Shown: positions 17,867 through 27,241, counted from the stretch's first letter. The stretch is DNA of 64,000 nt from Botrimarina mediterranea (GCF_007753265.1 NZ_CP036349.1:892363-956362); one strand, 5' to 3'. Program-made: numbers and translations. The notes: generated from the letters alone by a model not told the origin.

Positions 17867-18853
17867 TCAGGCCGCGTTGGTTACCGGCTGCCCCTCGCCC
17901 CGGAGGATCGCCCGCAGGCGTTCGAACTCGTCGGCGTCTTTGAAGTGGAGGGTGATCTTGCCGGCGCCCTTGGCGTTTTGGCTGAGGGCGACCTTCGTCC
18001 CAAGGGCCGTGGTCAGCTCTTGCTCGAGTGCGGCGATCTGCTCGCTGCGGGTGGCGCCGGGTTGGCGGCTGACGCCGTCGTCGCCGACGACGCGGAGGCC
18101 GCCTTGCGCTGCCTCCTGCACCAGCTCCTCGGTCTTACGGACCGTGAGGCCCTCGCTGCTGACGCGCTTGGCGAACGTCGTCTGTTGGTCGGCGGGGAGG
18201 CCGAGGATGCTCTTGGCGTGGCCGGCGGTCAGCGCGCCGTCGATCACCATCTGCTTGACCTCTTGCGGCAGCTCCAACAGACGCACGAGGTTGGCGATCG
18301 TGGCGCGGTTGATGTGGATCCGCCTACCGAGCTCTTCCTGCGTGCAGTCGTACTCACGCAGGTAGCGGTCGAAGCTGGTCGCTTTTTCGATCGCGTTGAG
18401 GTCGGTGCGTTGGAGGTTTTCGACGATCGCCAGCTCGGCCGTCTCGCGGTCGTCGCAGGCGCGGACCTGGACGGGCACGCGTTGCCAACCGGCGGCCTGG
18501 GCGGCTCGGAGGCGGCGTTCACCGGCCACCAGCTGGAAGCGGCCGTCGAGGCGACGCACCAAGAGCGGTTGGAGCACGCCGTGTTCGCGGATCGAGTCGG
18601 CGAGGTCGGCGATCTGCTCCTCGTCGAAGTGCTTCCGCGGTTGGAAGGGGTTGGCCTCGATGACGCCGATGTCGAGCCAGCGCTGGCCCTCCTCGTCGCG
18701 CGACATCACGCCCGGGTCGACGAAGTTCTCTGCCTCGCCGATCGGCTCGCCCATCGGATCGGTGGCTTGTGGAACGGGGGGGTGGCCTTGTTCGTCCAGC
18801 GAACGGCCCAGCAAGGCTTCGAGACCGCGACCCAAGCGACGTTGGCTGCTCAT
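17867..18853 (-). CDS. parB: ParB chromosome-partitioning protein
   Basis: ParB is a CTP-dependent clamp that loads at parS and spreads. This copy has 328 residues: a variable N-terminus, the ParB/Srx domain at about 65-160 including GERRLRAAQAAGWQRVPVQV (the GERRxRA motif), then the helix-turn-helix ELGRRIHINRATIANLVRLLELP and the TAGHAKSILGL segment, and a C-terminal dimer domain. It overlaps parA by 4 bp (atga). Three parS-like sites are at 20.66-20.76 kb. Confidence 0.95.
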   Translation of the reverse strand: MSSQRRLGRGLEALLGRSLDEQGHPPVPQATDPMGEPIGEAENFVDPGVMSRDEEGQRWLDIGVIEANPFQPRKHFDEEQIADLADSIREHGVLQPLLVRRLDGRFQLVAGERRLRAAQAAGWQRVPVQVRACDDRETAELAIVENLQRTDLNAIEKATSFDRYLREYDCTQEELGRRIHINRATIANLVRLLELPQEVKQMVIDGALTAGHAKSILGLPADQQTTFAKRVSSEGLTVRKTEELVQEAAQGGLRVVGDDGVSRQPGATRSEQIAALEQELTTALGTKVALSQNAKGAGKITLHFKDADEFERLRAILRGEGQPVTNAA

Positions 18854-19593
18854 GGCGACAGCACCTCCTGACAGATTTCGATATAGGCCCTAGCGCCGCG
18901 CGAGCGGCAGTCGTATTGAAAAATCGATTGGCCGTGGCTGGGGGCCTCGGCCAGGGCGACGTCCCGCGGCACGACGGTCTGGAAGACCGCCTCGCCGAAG
19001 AAGTCACGCACCTCGCGCTCGACCTCGTGGGTGAGCTCGAGGGTTGGGTCGTGCTTGGTTAGCAGGATCCCGCCGAGCCGCAAACGGCTGTTGCGGCGGG
19101 TCATCACCCGCTTCACGAGCTCGATCATTTGGGTGAGCCCCTCCATGGCGAAGTACTCGCACTCGAGGGGCATCACCACTTCATCAGCCGTAGCGAGGGC
19201 CGTCTCGGTGAGCGTCCCCAGCGACGGCGGGCAGTCCACCAGCACGGCGTCGTAGACGCTAAGGCTCGCCGCCAGGTGGTCCGCGACGAGGCGCGACTCG
19301 CCACCGCCGGCAGTCGCCAAGTGGTCGACGTCGTGGAAGCTGCGGCTGCCGGGGAGCAGCTGCAAGCCCTCGATGTCGGTCGCCTTCACGGCTTCACGGA
19401 TCGGGGTGCGTTGGACGAGCGGGTGCCGCGCGGTGGGCTCGCCGCCGATGGCGCTCGTGGCGTTGCACTGCGGGTCGAGGTCGATCAGCAAGGTCTTGCG
19501 ACCCGACGCCGCCAGCGCGGCGGCGAGGTTCACCGCGGTGGTCGTCTTGCCGACGCCCCCTTTTTGGTTCGCGATACAGAGGACGCGGCCCAT
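18850..19593 (-). CDS. parA: ParA/Soj partitioning ATPase
   Basis: This Walker-type ATPase of 247 residues works with ParB in origin segregation. The deviant Walker A KGGVGKTT is at residues 11-18, the A' motif LIDLDPQCN at about 36-44, and Walker B VLVDCPPSLG near 115-125. There is no N-terminal DNA-binding extension, which points to the chromosomal Soj type rather than plasmid P1-type. It is the first gene of the parA-parB operon. Confidence 0.95.
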   Translation of the reverse strand: MGRVLCIANQKGGVGKTTTAVNLAAALAASGRKTLLIDLDPQCNATSAIGGEPTARHPLVQRTPIREAVKATDIEGLQLLPGSRSFHDVDHLATAGGGESRLVADHLAASLSVYDAVLVDCPPSLGTLTETALATADEVVMPLECEYFAMEGLTQMIELVKRVMTRRNSRLRLGGILLTKHDPTLELTHEVEREVRDFFGEAVFQTVVPRDVALAEAPSHGQSIFQYDCRSRGARAYIEICQEVLSP

Positions 19594-19805
19594 GGCGGTG
19601 GAGGGGCTGGGGGCTGAGGGGTTAGGGGCTTAGGGAACGCGCTGCCGCGAGTCGCGTCGTGTCGACGCGGTGAAACCGCAACGCGACCCGCGTCGTCCCG
19701 ATCGCGGCGGCGGAGGTTAGCGGCCCCCGGGGTGAAAGGGAACGTCAGTTGGCGGTTGGTCGTCTATGCTGGCGCCACCGATCGCCTCCACACGATTCCG
19801 TAACG

Positions 19806-20627
19806 ATGAACGAGTACGCAACCTCGATCGCTCGGACGCCAGGGATCCCTCGTGCTCGATCACGATGGCATGGCCGAGGTCTGGCGCCGTTCGCCGATCT
19901 GTATGGGGAGAATCTGATTTGTCGAATCGCGGTGGCGGGGGGCCTCTATCCGCTGGTGGCATTTGGACTCTGGATGGGGATAGGGCTCCTTCTGCAACTC
20001 GCTAGCGGAAACTTCGCCGGCTTTGGCGCCGCCATCGCGGGGGCGCTGGTGGGACTTGTGGCGGCGGTCTTCATGTTTGTGATTGGGCTTGCCTACGCCG
20101 GGCTGGTCGCGATTTTTACGGTCCCGATCTGCGCACTGGTTTTGCGTTTGCTCGCCAAGCCGCTGGCCCGGGACACCCAGGGGAAGCTCGCCGGCGGCCT
20201 CGTGGCGTACCTAACGACCCTCCCCGCCGCGCTCGGCGCGTCGCTGATGGCGACCGACACCTTCGACTTCCTCCCCGCCCTCTTCGTCTTCGCCCACTGC
20301 GGCCTCGCCATCGCCATGGGCCAGGCCGCCGGCTGCCTCGCTGCGGTGGCCGAGGTCCGCCGCCGGCGGCGCGGACGTCTGACGTCGTCGGGTCTGCGGT
20401 TCGGCGTCTGGCAACTCTTGGCTCTGACGGTCCCGGTCGCGGTGGTGCTCAGCCTCCTGAAGGCGGCCGACATGCTGAACCCGCCGATGGCCCTGACGTC
20501 GATCGCCGCGGCGTTCTGCGCGGTGGCGACTTGGCAGCCGGTGACGTGGCTGGTGAACCGCTGGCTCGATCGGCGGCTCGCCAAGCGTCGTCGGCGACGC
20601 ACTAAGGAAGCCACCTGGTACCGCTAA
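19806..20627 (+). CDS. Polytopic membrane protein of unknown function
   Basis: This 273-residue protein has about six hydrophobic segments between residues 40 and 250, and a strongly basic C-terminus (DRRLAKRRRRRTKE) that should face the cytoplasm. I do not recognise a family. ATG 19806 was chosen because the upstream in-frame codons look non-coding. It is divergent from parA, and the parS-like sites begin 33 bp after its stop. Confidence 0.72.
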   Translation: MNEYATSIARTPGIPRARSRWHGRGLAPFADLYGENLICRIAVAGGLYPLVAFGLWMGIGLLLQLASGNFAGFGAAIAGALVGLVAAVFMFVIGLAYAGLVAIFTVPICALVLRLLAKPLARDTQGKLAGGLVAYLTTLPAALGASLMATDTFDFLPALFVFAHCGLAIAMGQAAGCLAAVAEVRRRRRGRLTSSGLRFGVWQLLALTVPVAVVLSLLKAADMLNPPMALTSIAAAFCAVATWQPVTWLVNRWLDRRLAKRRRRRTKEATWYR

Positions 20628-20660
20628 CCCTAGTGCCACTCAACTCAGGCGCCCCGCGCT

Positions 20661-20676
20661 TGTTCCACGTGGAACA
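20661..20676. promoter_or_regulatory. parS-like site 1
   Basis: The perfect palindrome tgttccacgtggaaca fits the bacterial parS pattern TGTTnCACGTGnAACA. It is the first of three sites within 96 bp, close to parAB. Confidence 0.92.
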
Positions 20677-20701
20677 AACCACCGAGACGACGCCGACCCG
20701 T

Positions 20702-20717
20702 TGTTCCACGTGGAACA
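20702..20717. promoter_or_regulatory. parS-like site 2
   Basis: This is a second perfect tgttccacgtggaaca, 41 bp from site 1. Confidence 0.92.
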
Positions 20718-20740
20718 CCCAGAGGCCGCGAGCGGCAAAT

Positions 20741-20756
20741 TGTTCCACGTGGAACC
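20741..20756. promoter_or_regulatory. parS-like site 3
   Basis: tgttccacgtggaacc has one changed end base, 39 bp from site 2. The site ends 17 bp beyond the stop of the DinB-like gene. Confidence 0.85.
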
Positions 20757-20772
20757 AGCGCCGGCAGCGGGG

Positions 20773-21417
20773 TCACTCCGCGGGCCAATCCGCCAGCTCG
20801 AACTTCTTCTTGACGTTCCCCGTGTGCTGGTCGTAGTGGACAGCGACGATCTCGAGCAGCTTGCGGAGGGTCATCCGGCCTTGCCCGACGGGCTTGTCGA
20901 GGTCGTGGCCATCCAACAGGTAGGCGTGCCCGCTGACGTAGTCGTCGATCCGCTTCATCTGTTCGGCCTCTTCGGCGCCGGTCCAGTCGAGATGGGCGGC
21001 GACGTAGTCGTCTGGCATTTGCTTGGGGTTGATCCGGATCGCCTTGTGATGCTCGGGGTCGAGGGTTGCGTAGGCTTGCGAGAAGAACCCCAGGTGGGTC
21101 GCCGCCAGATGCTCCGCGTTCCAGCGTGGCGTGTGCGAGCCGTCTGACGGTCGCCAGTTCATCTGCGCAGCCGAGAGCGGCTCGAAGACTTCGCGCGAAG
21201 ACTTGCTCGCCTCCTGCATCTTCTTGAGGAGCTCCGCCAACTCGCCGGTCGGCTTCCACTCGGCTTTGTCTTCCGGGGGCGTCGGCAACTCAAGCTCCGC
21301 CGTTCGCTCCGCGACCGTCCCCTCCACAACTGGCGCCTGGGCGCCCGACGGCGTAGCGCACGTGAGGAACGTCACCACAATCACAACAAGGAGCATCAAC
21401 CAAGCGGCGGATCGCAT
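20773..21417 (-). CDS. Exported DinB-like domain protein
   Basis: This 214-residue protein has a hydrophobic signal (about 5-25). The four-helix DinB/YfiT-type fold is suggested by WRPSDGSHTPRWNAEHLAATHLG (His at about 98) and the C-terminal KLLEIVAVHYDQHTGNVKKKF (two His), which would complete a three-His metal site. Members are metal-dependent transferases or hydrolases, and the substrate is unknown. A signal peptide on this fold is common in planctomycete paralogues. Confidence 0.78.
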   Translation of the reverse strand: MRSAAWLMLLVVIVVTFLTCATPSGAQAPVVEGTVAERTAELELPTPPEDKAEWKPTGELAELLKKMQEASKSSREVFEPLSAAQMNWRPSDGSHTPRWNAEHLAATHLGFFSQAYATLDPEHHKAIRINPKQMPDDYVAAHLDWTGAEEAEQMKRIDDYVSGHAYLLDGHDLDKPVGQGRMTLRKLLEIVAVHYDQHTGNVKKKFELADWPAE

Positions 21418-21478
21418 CGCGGTCTCCTTCGAGCAGGTAGGGCGTCGAGGAGTTCATTATAACGGATCCGGTGGCCAA

Positions 21479-21510
21479 ATAAAAAAAGCCACCGGCCGTA
21501 GCCGGTGGCT
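21479..21510 (-). terminator. Rho-independent terminator of ahcY
   Basis: On the minus strand agccaccggc, loop tacg and gccggtggct form a 10-bp stem followed by tttttttattt. It lies 57 bp after the ahcY stop codon. Confidence 0.92.
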
Positions 21511-21566
21511 TCGTAGTTCGTCCTTAAGCCTGATGCCTCAGGCCGCAAGCCTAATACCGCCCACTC

Positions 21567-22928
21567 TCAATAACGATAGTGGTCCGGCTTGTACGGCCCT
21601 TCGACCGGGACGCCGAGGTAGTCGGCTTGGTCTTGCGTTAGCTTGGTCAGCTTGACGCCGATCTTCTCGAGGTGCAGGCGGGCGACCTCTTCGTCGAGGC
21701 GCTTCGGCAGGCGGTAGACCTGGTTCTCGTACTCGCCGTTGTTGTTCCAGAGCTCCATCTGGGCGAGCGTCTGGTTCGTGAACGAGTTGCTCATCACGAA
21801 GCTCGGGTGGCCCGTGGCGCAGCCGAGGTTCACCAGCCGGCCCTTGGCCAGGGTGAGGATCGAGCGGCCCGTGTCCTTGAACGTGTAGCGATCGACGGCG
21901 CCTTCCTTCTCGGTCTTGATGACCTCGCTGGTCGCCTTGCCGGCCTTCACCTGGGCCTCGAGCCAGGCGATATCGATCTCGGTGTCGAAGTGGCCGATGT
22001 TGCAGAGGATCGCGTCCTCCTTCATCTGGACCATGTGCTGGCCAAGGATGATGTCCTTGTTGCCGGTCGTCGTGACGAAGAGGTTGCCCTCGGAGCAGGC
22101 CTCTTCCATCGTCGTGACTTCGAAGCCTTCCATCGCCGCTTGCAGGGCGTTGATCGGGTCGATTTCGGTGACGATCACCCGGCAGCCGTACGAGCGGAGG
22201 CTGTGGGCGCAGCCCTTGCCGACGTCGCCGTAGCCGCAGACGACCGCGACCTTGCCGGCGAGCATCACGTCCGTGGCGCGCTTGACGCCGTCGGCGAGCG
22301 ACTCGCGGCAGCCGTACAGGTTGTCGAACTTGCTCTTGGTGGCCGAGTCGTTGACGTTGATCGCCGGGACCGCCAGGCGGCCCTGCTTGAGCAGCACCTC
22401 GAGGCGGTGGATGCCGGCGGTGGTCTCCTCGGACAGGCCCTTAATGCCGGCCAGCAGCTCGGGGAACTTGTCGTGGACCATGGCGGTGAGGTCGCCGCCG
22501 TCGTCCAGGATCATGTTGAGCGGCTCGCCCGACGGGAAGGCGAACAGGGTCTGCTCGATGCACCAGTCGAACTCCTCGTTGGTCTCGCCCTTCCAAGCGA
22601 AGACCGGGATGCCGGCCTTAGCGACCGCACAGGCGGCGCTGTCCTGGGTGCTGTAGATGTTACAGCTGCTCCAGGTGACCTCGGCGCCCAGGGCGGTCAG
22701 CGTCTCGATGAGCACGGCCGTCTGGATCGTCATGTGCAGGCAACCCGCGATCCGGGCGCCGGCCAGCGGCTTGGTCTTGCCGTACTTCTCACGGAGGGAC
22801 ATGAGGCCCGGCATCTCGTTTTCGGCGAGGCGGATCTCTTGGCGGCCGAACGCGGCCAGGCGCTCGAACTCCGCGGGCGTGCAGTCCAGAACTTTGTAGG
22901 GGAGCTTCGCGGTTTCGGCAGTCGCCAC
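21567..22928 (-). CDS. ahcY: Adenosylhomocysteinase
   Basis: This NAD-dependent enzyme of 453 residues hydrolyses S-adenosylhomocysteine to adenosine and homocysteine, closing the methylation cycle. The substrate domain has [17 protein letters not shown] (about 61-77) and [13 protein letters not shown] (191-203). The NAD site [11 protein letters not shown] is at 231-241. The C-terminus ends YKPDHYRY, the conserved dimer-completing tail. A clear terminator follows. I found no convincing SAH riboswitch upstream. Confidence 0.98.
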   Translation of the reverse strand: MATAETAKLPYKVLDCTPAEFERLAAFGRQEIRLAENEMPGLMSLREKYGKTKPLAGARIAGCLHMTIQTAVLIETLTALGAEVTWSSCNIYSTQDSAACAVAKAGIPVFAWKGETNEEFDWCIEQTLFAFPSGEPLNMILDDGGDLTAMVHDKFPELLAGIKGLSEETTAGIHRLEVLLKQGRLAVPAINVNDSATKSKFDNLYGCRESLADGVKRATDVMLAGKVAVVCGYGDVGKGCAHSLRSYGCRVIVTEIDPINALQAAMEGFEVTTMEEACSEGNLFVTTTGNKDIILGQHMVQMKEDAILCNIGHFDTEIDIAWLEAQVKAGKATSEVIKTEKEGAVDRYTFKDTGRSILTLAKGRLVNLGCATGHPSFVMSNSFTNQTLAQMELWNNNGEYENQVYRLPKRLDEEVARLHLEKIGVKLTKLTQDQADYLGVPVEGPYKPDHYRY

Positions 22929-23124
22929 GGCAGAACCTTCTTCGGGAGGGATGATTGGTGAGACTCGTAAGGATAAACGTCGCGGGGGGAGGGCTCAACC
23001 GGTGAAGTTGTGGCGGAGCGGCCCTGCGCGGGGATAGCGGCTGTGGATTCACTCCGAGGGCGGACGCTTCCCGGCTCGCAGGCGGCGAACCGATCATCTG
23101 GTTCACAGCGCTAACGCTTCCTCC

Positions 23125-23799
23125 TCAGCGGAGAGCCCGACGCGCCGCCGCAATAAACGACCGGACCATCTGCTGGTCCTTCACACCGGGGCTCACTTCG
23201 ACCCCCGACGCCGTATCGACGCCATCGCACCGGCTAACCGCGATCGCCTCGGCGACGTTAACCGGCGTCAGCCCGCCGGCCAGGATCAAGGGCGTCGGCG
23301 CCAGCACCCCCCGCTCGGCGGCGACCCGCGGCCAGTCGAGCCGGTGGCCCGAGCCGCCGTAGACGACCTCTTCGCCGGGGGCGACTTTCACCGACGCGTC
23401 GAGGAGCATCGCCGCCAGCGGTCGACCCAAGTCGCCGCAGGCGTCGCGGTAAGCCGCAGCCTCGGCCAAGCCCGCCGCCCCGATCCGCGCCGCACGGATC
23501 ACCGGCACGCCGTGCGGTAATTCGTTGACGAACTCCGCCGGCTCATCGCCGTGGAGCTGGATGGCGCCCAACGCGACCGCCGCCACCACCCGGGCAATCT
23601 CCGCCGCCGACGCGTTCACAAACACGCCCACCACCACCGGCCCGCCGTCGACGGCCCGGGCGATCTCCATGGCGGTTTCGACCGAAACGCTCCGCGGGCT
23701 CTTGGCGTAGAAGTTCAGCCCGATCGCGTCCGCGCCGGCCTCGGCGGCGACAACGGCGTCGTCGTGTCGAGTGATTCCGCAAATCTTGATTGTGAACAT
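23125..23799 (-). CDS. trpF: Phosphoribosylanthranilate isomerase
   Basis: TrpF catalyses the Amadori rearrangement in tryptophan biosynthesis. The 224-residue protein starts MFTIKICGITRHDDAV, with the catalytic Cys7 in KICGIT. It shows GLNFYAKSPRSVS, VGVFVNASAAEI, AIQLHGDE and near the end LAGGLTPVNV and DGVDTASGVEVSPGVKD, which hold the catalytic Asp and the phosphate-binding loops. ATG 23799 fits the fold start, and a longer frame adds 20 unrelated residues. No other trp gene is adjacent. Confidence 0.95.
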   Translation of the reverse strand: MFTIKICGITRHDDAVVAAEAGADAIGLNFYAKSPRSVSVETAMEIARAVDGGPVVVGVFVNASAAEIARVVAAVALGAIQLHGDEPAEFVNELPHGVPVIRAARIGAAGLAEAAAYRDACGDLGRPLAAMLLDASVKVAPGEEVVYGGSGHRLDWPRVAAERGVLAPTPLILAGGLTPVNVAEAIAVSRCDGVDTASGVEVSPGVKDQQMVRSFIAAARRALR

Positions 23800-24031
23800 T
23801 CGATCACTTTGCTGTGCGCGGCTGTAGCGAGTCGCGTCGGCCCGACGCGGTCCACGCAACGCTTACCTTTTCTCGTGCTAGCAGCGCCGGCGACGCAATG
23901 CCACGGCGCCCGGGGTCAAGCAGAACCGCCCGTATCGCCGATGGCAATGACGGTCGTCCGCGCCAACGATTCGCGGTCGCGCCCCCCTTGCCGCTTTCCG
24001 GTGACGCCTCACCGCTTGGAGTAACGCCCCG

Positions 24032-25603
24032 ATGCCGTCGCCCTCGCTCTCGCTGACCGTCTCGCAACGCGCCTTCCCGGCCCACCCGCGCGCCGACCGC
24101 TACTTCGCCGCCGCGACGAGCGAGGCCGCCCGCCGTCGGCTGTTGCAATGCCTAGTGCGTGGCGACGGCCCCGCGCTGCTGCTCGGCGCGCCGGGCGTCG
24201 GTAAGACGATGCTGCTGGAGGTCCTCTCGGCCGACCTCGCGCAGCAAGGCCTGTGCGTCGTGCGGCTGGCGAGCACGCAGCTCTGTACCCGCCGCGCGCT
24301 GCTGCAAGCGATCCTTCACGGCCTCGGCGCGCCGTACCGGGACCGCGAAGAGGGCGAGCTGCGTCTGGCGTTGACCGACCTGCTGAGCGACACCACCGCC
24401 ACGGGCGAGGGCGTCGCCCTCTTGGTGGACGAGGCTCAAACGCTGCCGGTTCGCTTGCTCGAAGAATTACGGGTGCTAGCGAACGTCGCCGTCGATGGCG
24501 CGCCGCGGCTGCGGCTGATGCTCGCGGCTACCCACGCCCTCGACGAGGCGTTCACCGCGCCGGAGCTCGACGCGTTCAGCCAGCGGATCGCCGCGCGGTG
24601 CTATCTCGATCCGTTGAACCGCGACGAGACGGCCCGCTACGTCCGCGCCCATATCGCCGTCGCCGGCGGGGACCCGGACCGGCTGCTCGCCCACGACGTG
24701 TACGAAACGATCACCCGCGCCAGCGATGGGCTCCCGCGGCTGATCAATCAGGTGTGCGACCGGGCGATCGTGATGGCGACCGAGCAGGACCGCGCCGTGA
24801 TCGACGCCGCCGCGATCAGCGAGGCGTGGAGCGACCTGCACCAGCTCGCCGCCCCGTGGCAGTCGCCCGCCTCGGCGCGGCTCGCCGCCGCGTCGCAGCC
24901 GCAGGCCGAGAGCGACTCGTCCGTCGAGTTTGGCGTGCTCGACGACGAAGAGTACGCCGCGGCGCCGCCCGCTCCGCAGGGCGATTGGAACGCCGGCGAC
25001 AAGCTTCACGAAGTCGCCGCCGCGTCGCCGGCCGCTGAGGCGTTCGATGACGGCGATGAGTCGTTCGAAGAAGAGGACGACGATCTGCCGTGCGTCGCGT
25101 ACGCGTTCCCCGGCGCCTCGACGCGCTTCGACGAAGAAGAGGAAGCGCTCTTGCGAGAGGCGGACGACCTCTTCAACGAAGTCGCCTCGGCGTCGCAGGC
25201 CCCGAGCGAGAAGGCGCCCGCAGGCCAGCCGCAGCCGGTTTCAGAGTCAAAGCAAGCCGCGAAGGCGCCGCAAGCGACGCGCGACCCCTTCGACGAAGAG
25301 TTCGACGAGGAAGAGATCGTCATCGATCCGTTCGCCGAACTCGAGCGGGTGATCCCCGCGGCGCCGGTGGTGACAAGCAAGCCGAGCGACCTCGGGCGGG
25401 CGCTGGCGGCGATCGACGCGGCGGTCGATGGCCTCTTGGCCGACGAGGCCTTCTCCGCACAGCCCAAGGCGCCGGCGCCTAAGCCGTCGGTGGTCGCCGC
25501 CGCCGAAGATGACATCCTCATCGTCGAGACCGAAGACGGCCCGAAACCCGAAGCGCGGCGTGAAGAATACGCGCAGCTGTTCGCGAATCTGCGGCACGGT
25601 TGA
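24032..25603 (+). CDS. ExeA-like AAA ATPase with acidic tail
   Basis: The first 280 residues of this 523-residue protein resemble the ExeA/GspA ATPase: Walker A GAPGVGKT (52-59), Walker B VALLVDEAQTLP (128-139), FSQRIAARCYLDPLNRDETARYVRAHI and SDGLPRLINQVCDRAIV. Relatives act in secretion-apparatus assembly or in transposition-like complexes. From about 285 on the protein is acidic and low in complexity, with repeated DEE/FDEE clusters. No transmembrane segment or peptidoglycan-binding domain is visible, unlike classical ExeA. No secretion gene is adjacent. Confidence 0.82.
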   Translation: MPSPSLSLTVSQRAFPAHPRADRYFAAATSEAARRRLLQCLVRGDGPALLLGAPGVGKTMLLEVLSADLAQQGLCVVRLASTQLCTRRALLQAILHGLGAPYRDREEGELRLALTDLLSDTTATGEGVALLVDEAQTLPVRLLEELRVLANVAVDGAPRLRLMLAATHALDEAFTAPELDAFSQRIAARCYLDPLNRDETARYVRAHIAVAGGDPDRLLAHDVYETITRASDGLPRLINQVCDRAIVMATEQDRAVIDAAAISEAWSDLHQLAAPWQSPASARLAAASQPQAESDSSVEFGVLDDEEYAAAPPAPQGDWNAGDKLHEVAAASPAAEAFDDGDESFEEEDDDLPCVAYAFPGASTRFDEEEEALLREADDLFNEVASASQAPSEKAPAGQPQPVSESKQAAKAPQATRDPFDEEFDEEEIVIDPFAELERVIPAAPVVTSKPSDLGRALAAIDAAVDGLLADEAFSAQPKAPAPKPSVVAAAEDDILIVETEDGPKPEARREEYAQLFANLRHG

Positions 25604-25630
25604 GGCAGCGTTGAGATAGCGCAGTGCGCT

Positions 25631-25706
25631 GGGAGCCGGAACGCGTCAGCGCCCGGAGTCGCCTCGGGTACCCGCTTCACTCTTGGCGCTAGCGCATTCC
25701 GGCTCC
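25631..25706. repeat. Family C-like palindrome, copy 5
   Basis: Arms gggagccggaacgcgtcagc and gctagcgcattccggctccc pair, and the centre reads cgggtacccgcttcac. Read on the minus strand this gives gtgaagcgggtacccg, the family C core. A partial relative follows at about 25731-25795. Confidence 0.75.
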
Positions 25707-25846
25707 CCGTCACTTGGTTGGGCTGTTGGCTCGTAAGCGGGTACCCGCCACACGCCGGTCGCCAACGCTTCCCGCTTACCGGCTTGGTGGTAAGCTGTCG
25801 CGGTCTTGAAGATTTGTCCGCAATCGCCCCCACCTCGTACTCTCCG

Positions 25847-26785
25847 ATGGCCAACTACCTCGTCACCGGCGGCGCCGGGTTCATTGGCTCGCACATCACG
25901 ACGGCGCTCGTCGAGCGGGGTGATACGGTCACCGTGCTCGACGACTTGTCGGCGGGGTTTGAGAAGAACCTCGGACACTTGAAGGGGAAGGTCCGCTTCG
26001 TCGAAGGGAGCGTCACCGACCCCGTCGCGGTGCGTAAGGCGGTGGAGGGCTGCGAAGTCGTCTATCACGAAGCGGCGATCGCTAGCGTGCCGGCGAGTCT
26101 GCGGACGCCGCTGGAGTCGCACGCCGCCTGTATGACGGGGACCGTCAATGTGCTGAACGCGGCCCGTGAAGCCGGCGCGCGGCGCGTCGTGATGGCGGCG
26201 TCGGCGGCCGCTTATGGGGACCAGCTGTCGGCGGCCAAGCGGGAGAGCGATCCGCCCAAGCCTTTGTCACCCTACGCGGCGTCGAAGCTGGCCAGCGAGT
26301 TGTACTGCCAGGCGTTCACCGCGTCGTTCGGTTTGGAGACCGTCGCGCTGCGGTACTTCAACGTCTTCGGGCCGCGGCAAGACCCGGCGAGCGAGTACTC
26401 GGCAGTGATCCCGATCTTCGTCACGAAGATGATCGCGGGCGAACGGCCGACCGTCTTCGGCGACGGCATGCAGTCCCGCGACTTCGTCTACGTCGATGAC
26501 GTGGTGCAGGCCAACCTGCTAGCGGCCGACGCCCCGGCCGCGTCGGGCCGGGTGATCAATGTCGGCACGGGTCGGCACACGACGCTGCTCGACCTGATCG
26601 CGGCGATCAACGCTGCGCTCAAGACGAAGGTCGAACCCGTCTTCGCCCCACCGCGCGAGGGGGACATCCGCGAAAGCCTCGCCGACATCACGCTAGCGCG
26701 GACGCTGCTCAAGTACGAACCGAAGGTCCCGTTCGCCGCGGGCCTCATGCAATCGATCGAGTACTACAAGTCGATCGCGAAGTAG
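25847..26785 (+). CDS. NAD-dependent sugar-nucleotide epimerase/dehydratase
   Basis: This extended short-chain dehydrogenase has 312 residues. The NAD-binding TGGAGFIGS sits at 7-15. The active-site Tyr143 and Lys147 lie in SPYAASKLASE, with Ser near 119. NVFGPRQDPASEYSAVIPIFV and DGMQSRDFVYVDDVV are typical of UDP-hexose 4-epimerases such as WbpP/GalE relatives. The exact sugar is not predictable. ATG 25847 matches the fold start. The next clear sugar-related gene is the mannosyltransferase at 27.6 kb. Confidence 0.92.
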   Translation: MANYLVTGGAGFIGSHITTALVERGDTVTVLDDLSAGFEKNLGHLKGKVRFVEGSVTDPVAVRKAVEGCEVVYHEAAIASVPASLRTPLESHAACMTGTVNVLNAAREAGARRVVMAASAAAYGDQLSAAKRESDPPKPLSPYAASKLASELYCQAFTASFGLETVALRYFNVFGPRQDPASEYSAVIPIFVTKMIAGERPTVFGDGMQSRDFVYVDDVVQANLLAADAPAASGRVINVGTGRHTTLLDLIAAINAALKTKVEPVFAPPREGDIRESLADITLARTLLKYEPKVPFAAGLMQSIEYYKSIAK

Positions 26786-26947
26786 CACGCTGGTTGCGAT
26801 CGCTTCGGGTGGATCGCTCGCCGACCACCCTGCCGGCGCCGTGCGAACTGGCCGTAAAGCAAAGTACGCGTCTCCTGCGCCGATTCTGAGCGCCTTGCCG
26901 ATGCTCCGCCTTCGTGCAGAGCGTCCTGTTCATAGCGACTCGTCGGG

Positions 26948-26964
26948 TTGGCACGTTTCGTGCT
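26948..26964 (+). promoter_or_regulatory. Sigma-54-type promoter upstream of the CsbD gene
   Basis: ttggcacgtttcgtgct fits YTGGCACG-N4-TTGCW with one mismatch. The GG and GC pairs are 12 bp apart as required. It lies 74 bp before the CsbD start codon. Confidence 0.6.
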
Positions 26965-27037
26965 CGTCTTCGAGGCAATCATCGTGCGCCGACTCTCGGC
27001 AGTGCACAAATAGCCAACACATCAAAGGGGTGCGACC

Positions 27038-27241
27038 ATGAATTGGGATACGATCGAAGGCCAGTGGACTCAGACCAAGGGCCAAGTGAAGGAGCAGTGG
27101 GGCAAGCTCACCGATGACGACCTCGCCACCATAAACGGCAAGCGCGACCAGCTTGTCGGCAAGGTGCAGGAGCGTTACGGCGTCGCCCGCGAAAAGGCGG
27201 AGCAGCAGGTCAGTGACTTCGAGAAGTCGTGCAACTGCTAA
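27038..27241 (+). CDS. CsbD family stress-response protein
   Basis: This small hydrophilic protein has 67 residues. NWDTIEGQWTQTKGQVKEQWGKLTDDDL and the following KRDQLVGKVQERYGVAREKAEQQV contain the tandem CsbD signature. CsbD-type proteins are induced by general stress in several bacteria, but their function is unclear. An aagggg ribosome-binding site precedes ATG 27038. The upstream sigma-54-like site suggests enhancer-dependent control. It ends CNC, with two cysteines. Confidence 0.92.
   Translation: MNWDTIEGQWTQTKGQVKEQWGKLTDDDLATINGKRDQLVGKVQERYGVAREKAEQQVSDFEKSCNC

Noticed and set aside
17867-20756. parAB plus parS as a plasmid or integrated element
   Set aside because: ParA lacks the plasmid-type N-terminal extension, the parS sequence is the chromosomal type, and flanking genes are housekeeping genes.
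22929-23124. SAH riboswitch upstream of ahcY
   Set aside because: I looked for the conserved core on the minus strand and found no convincing match.
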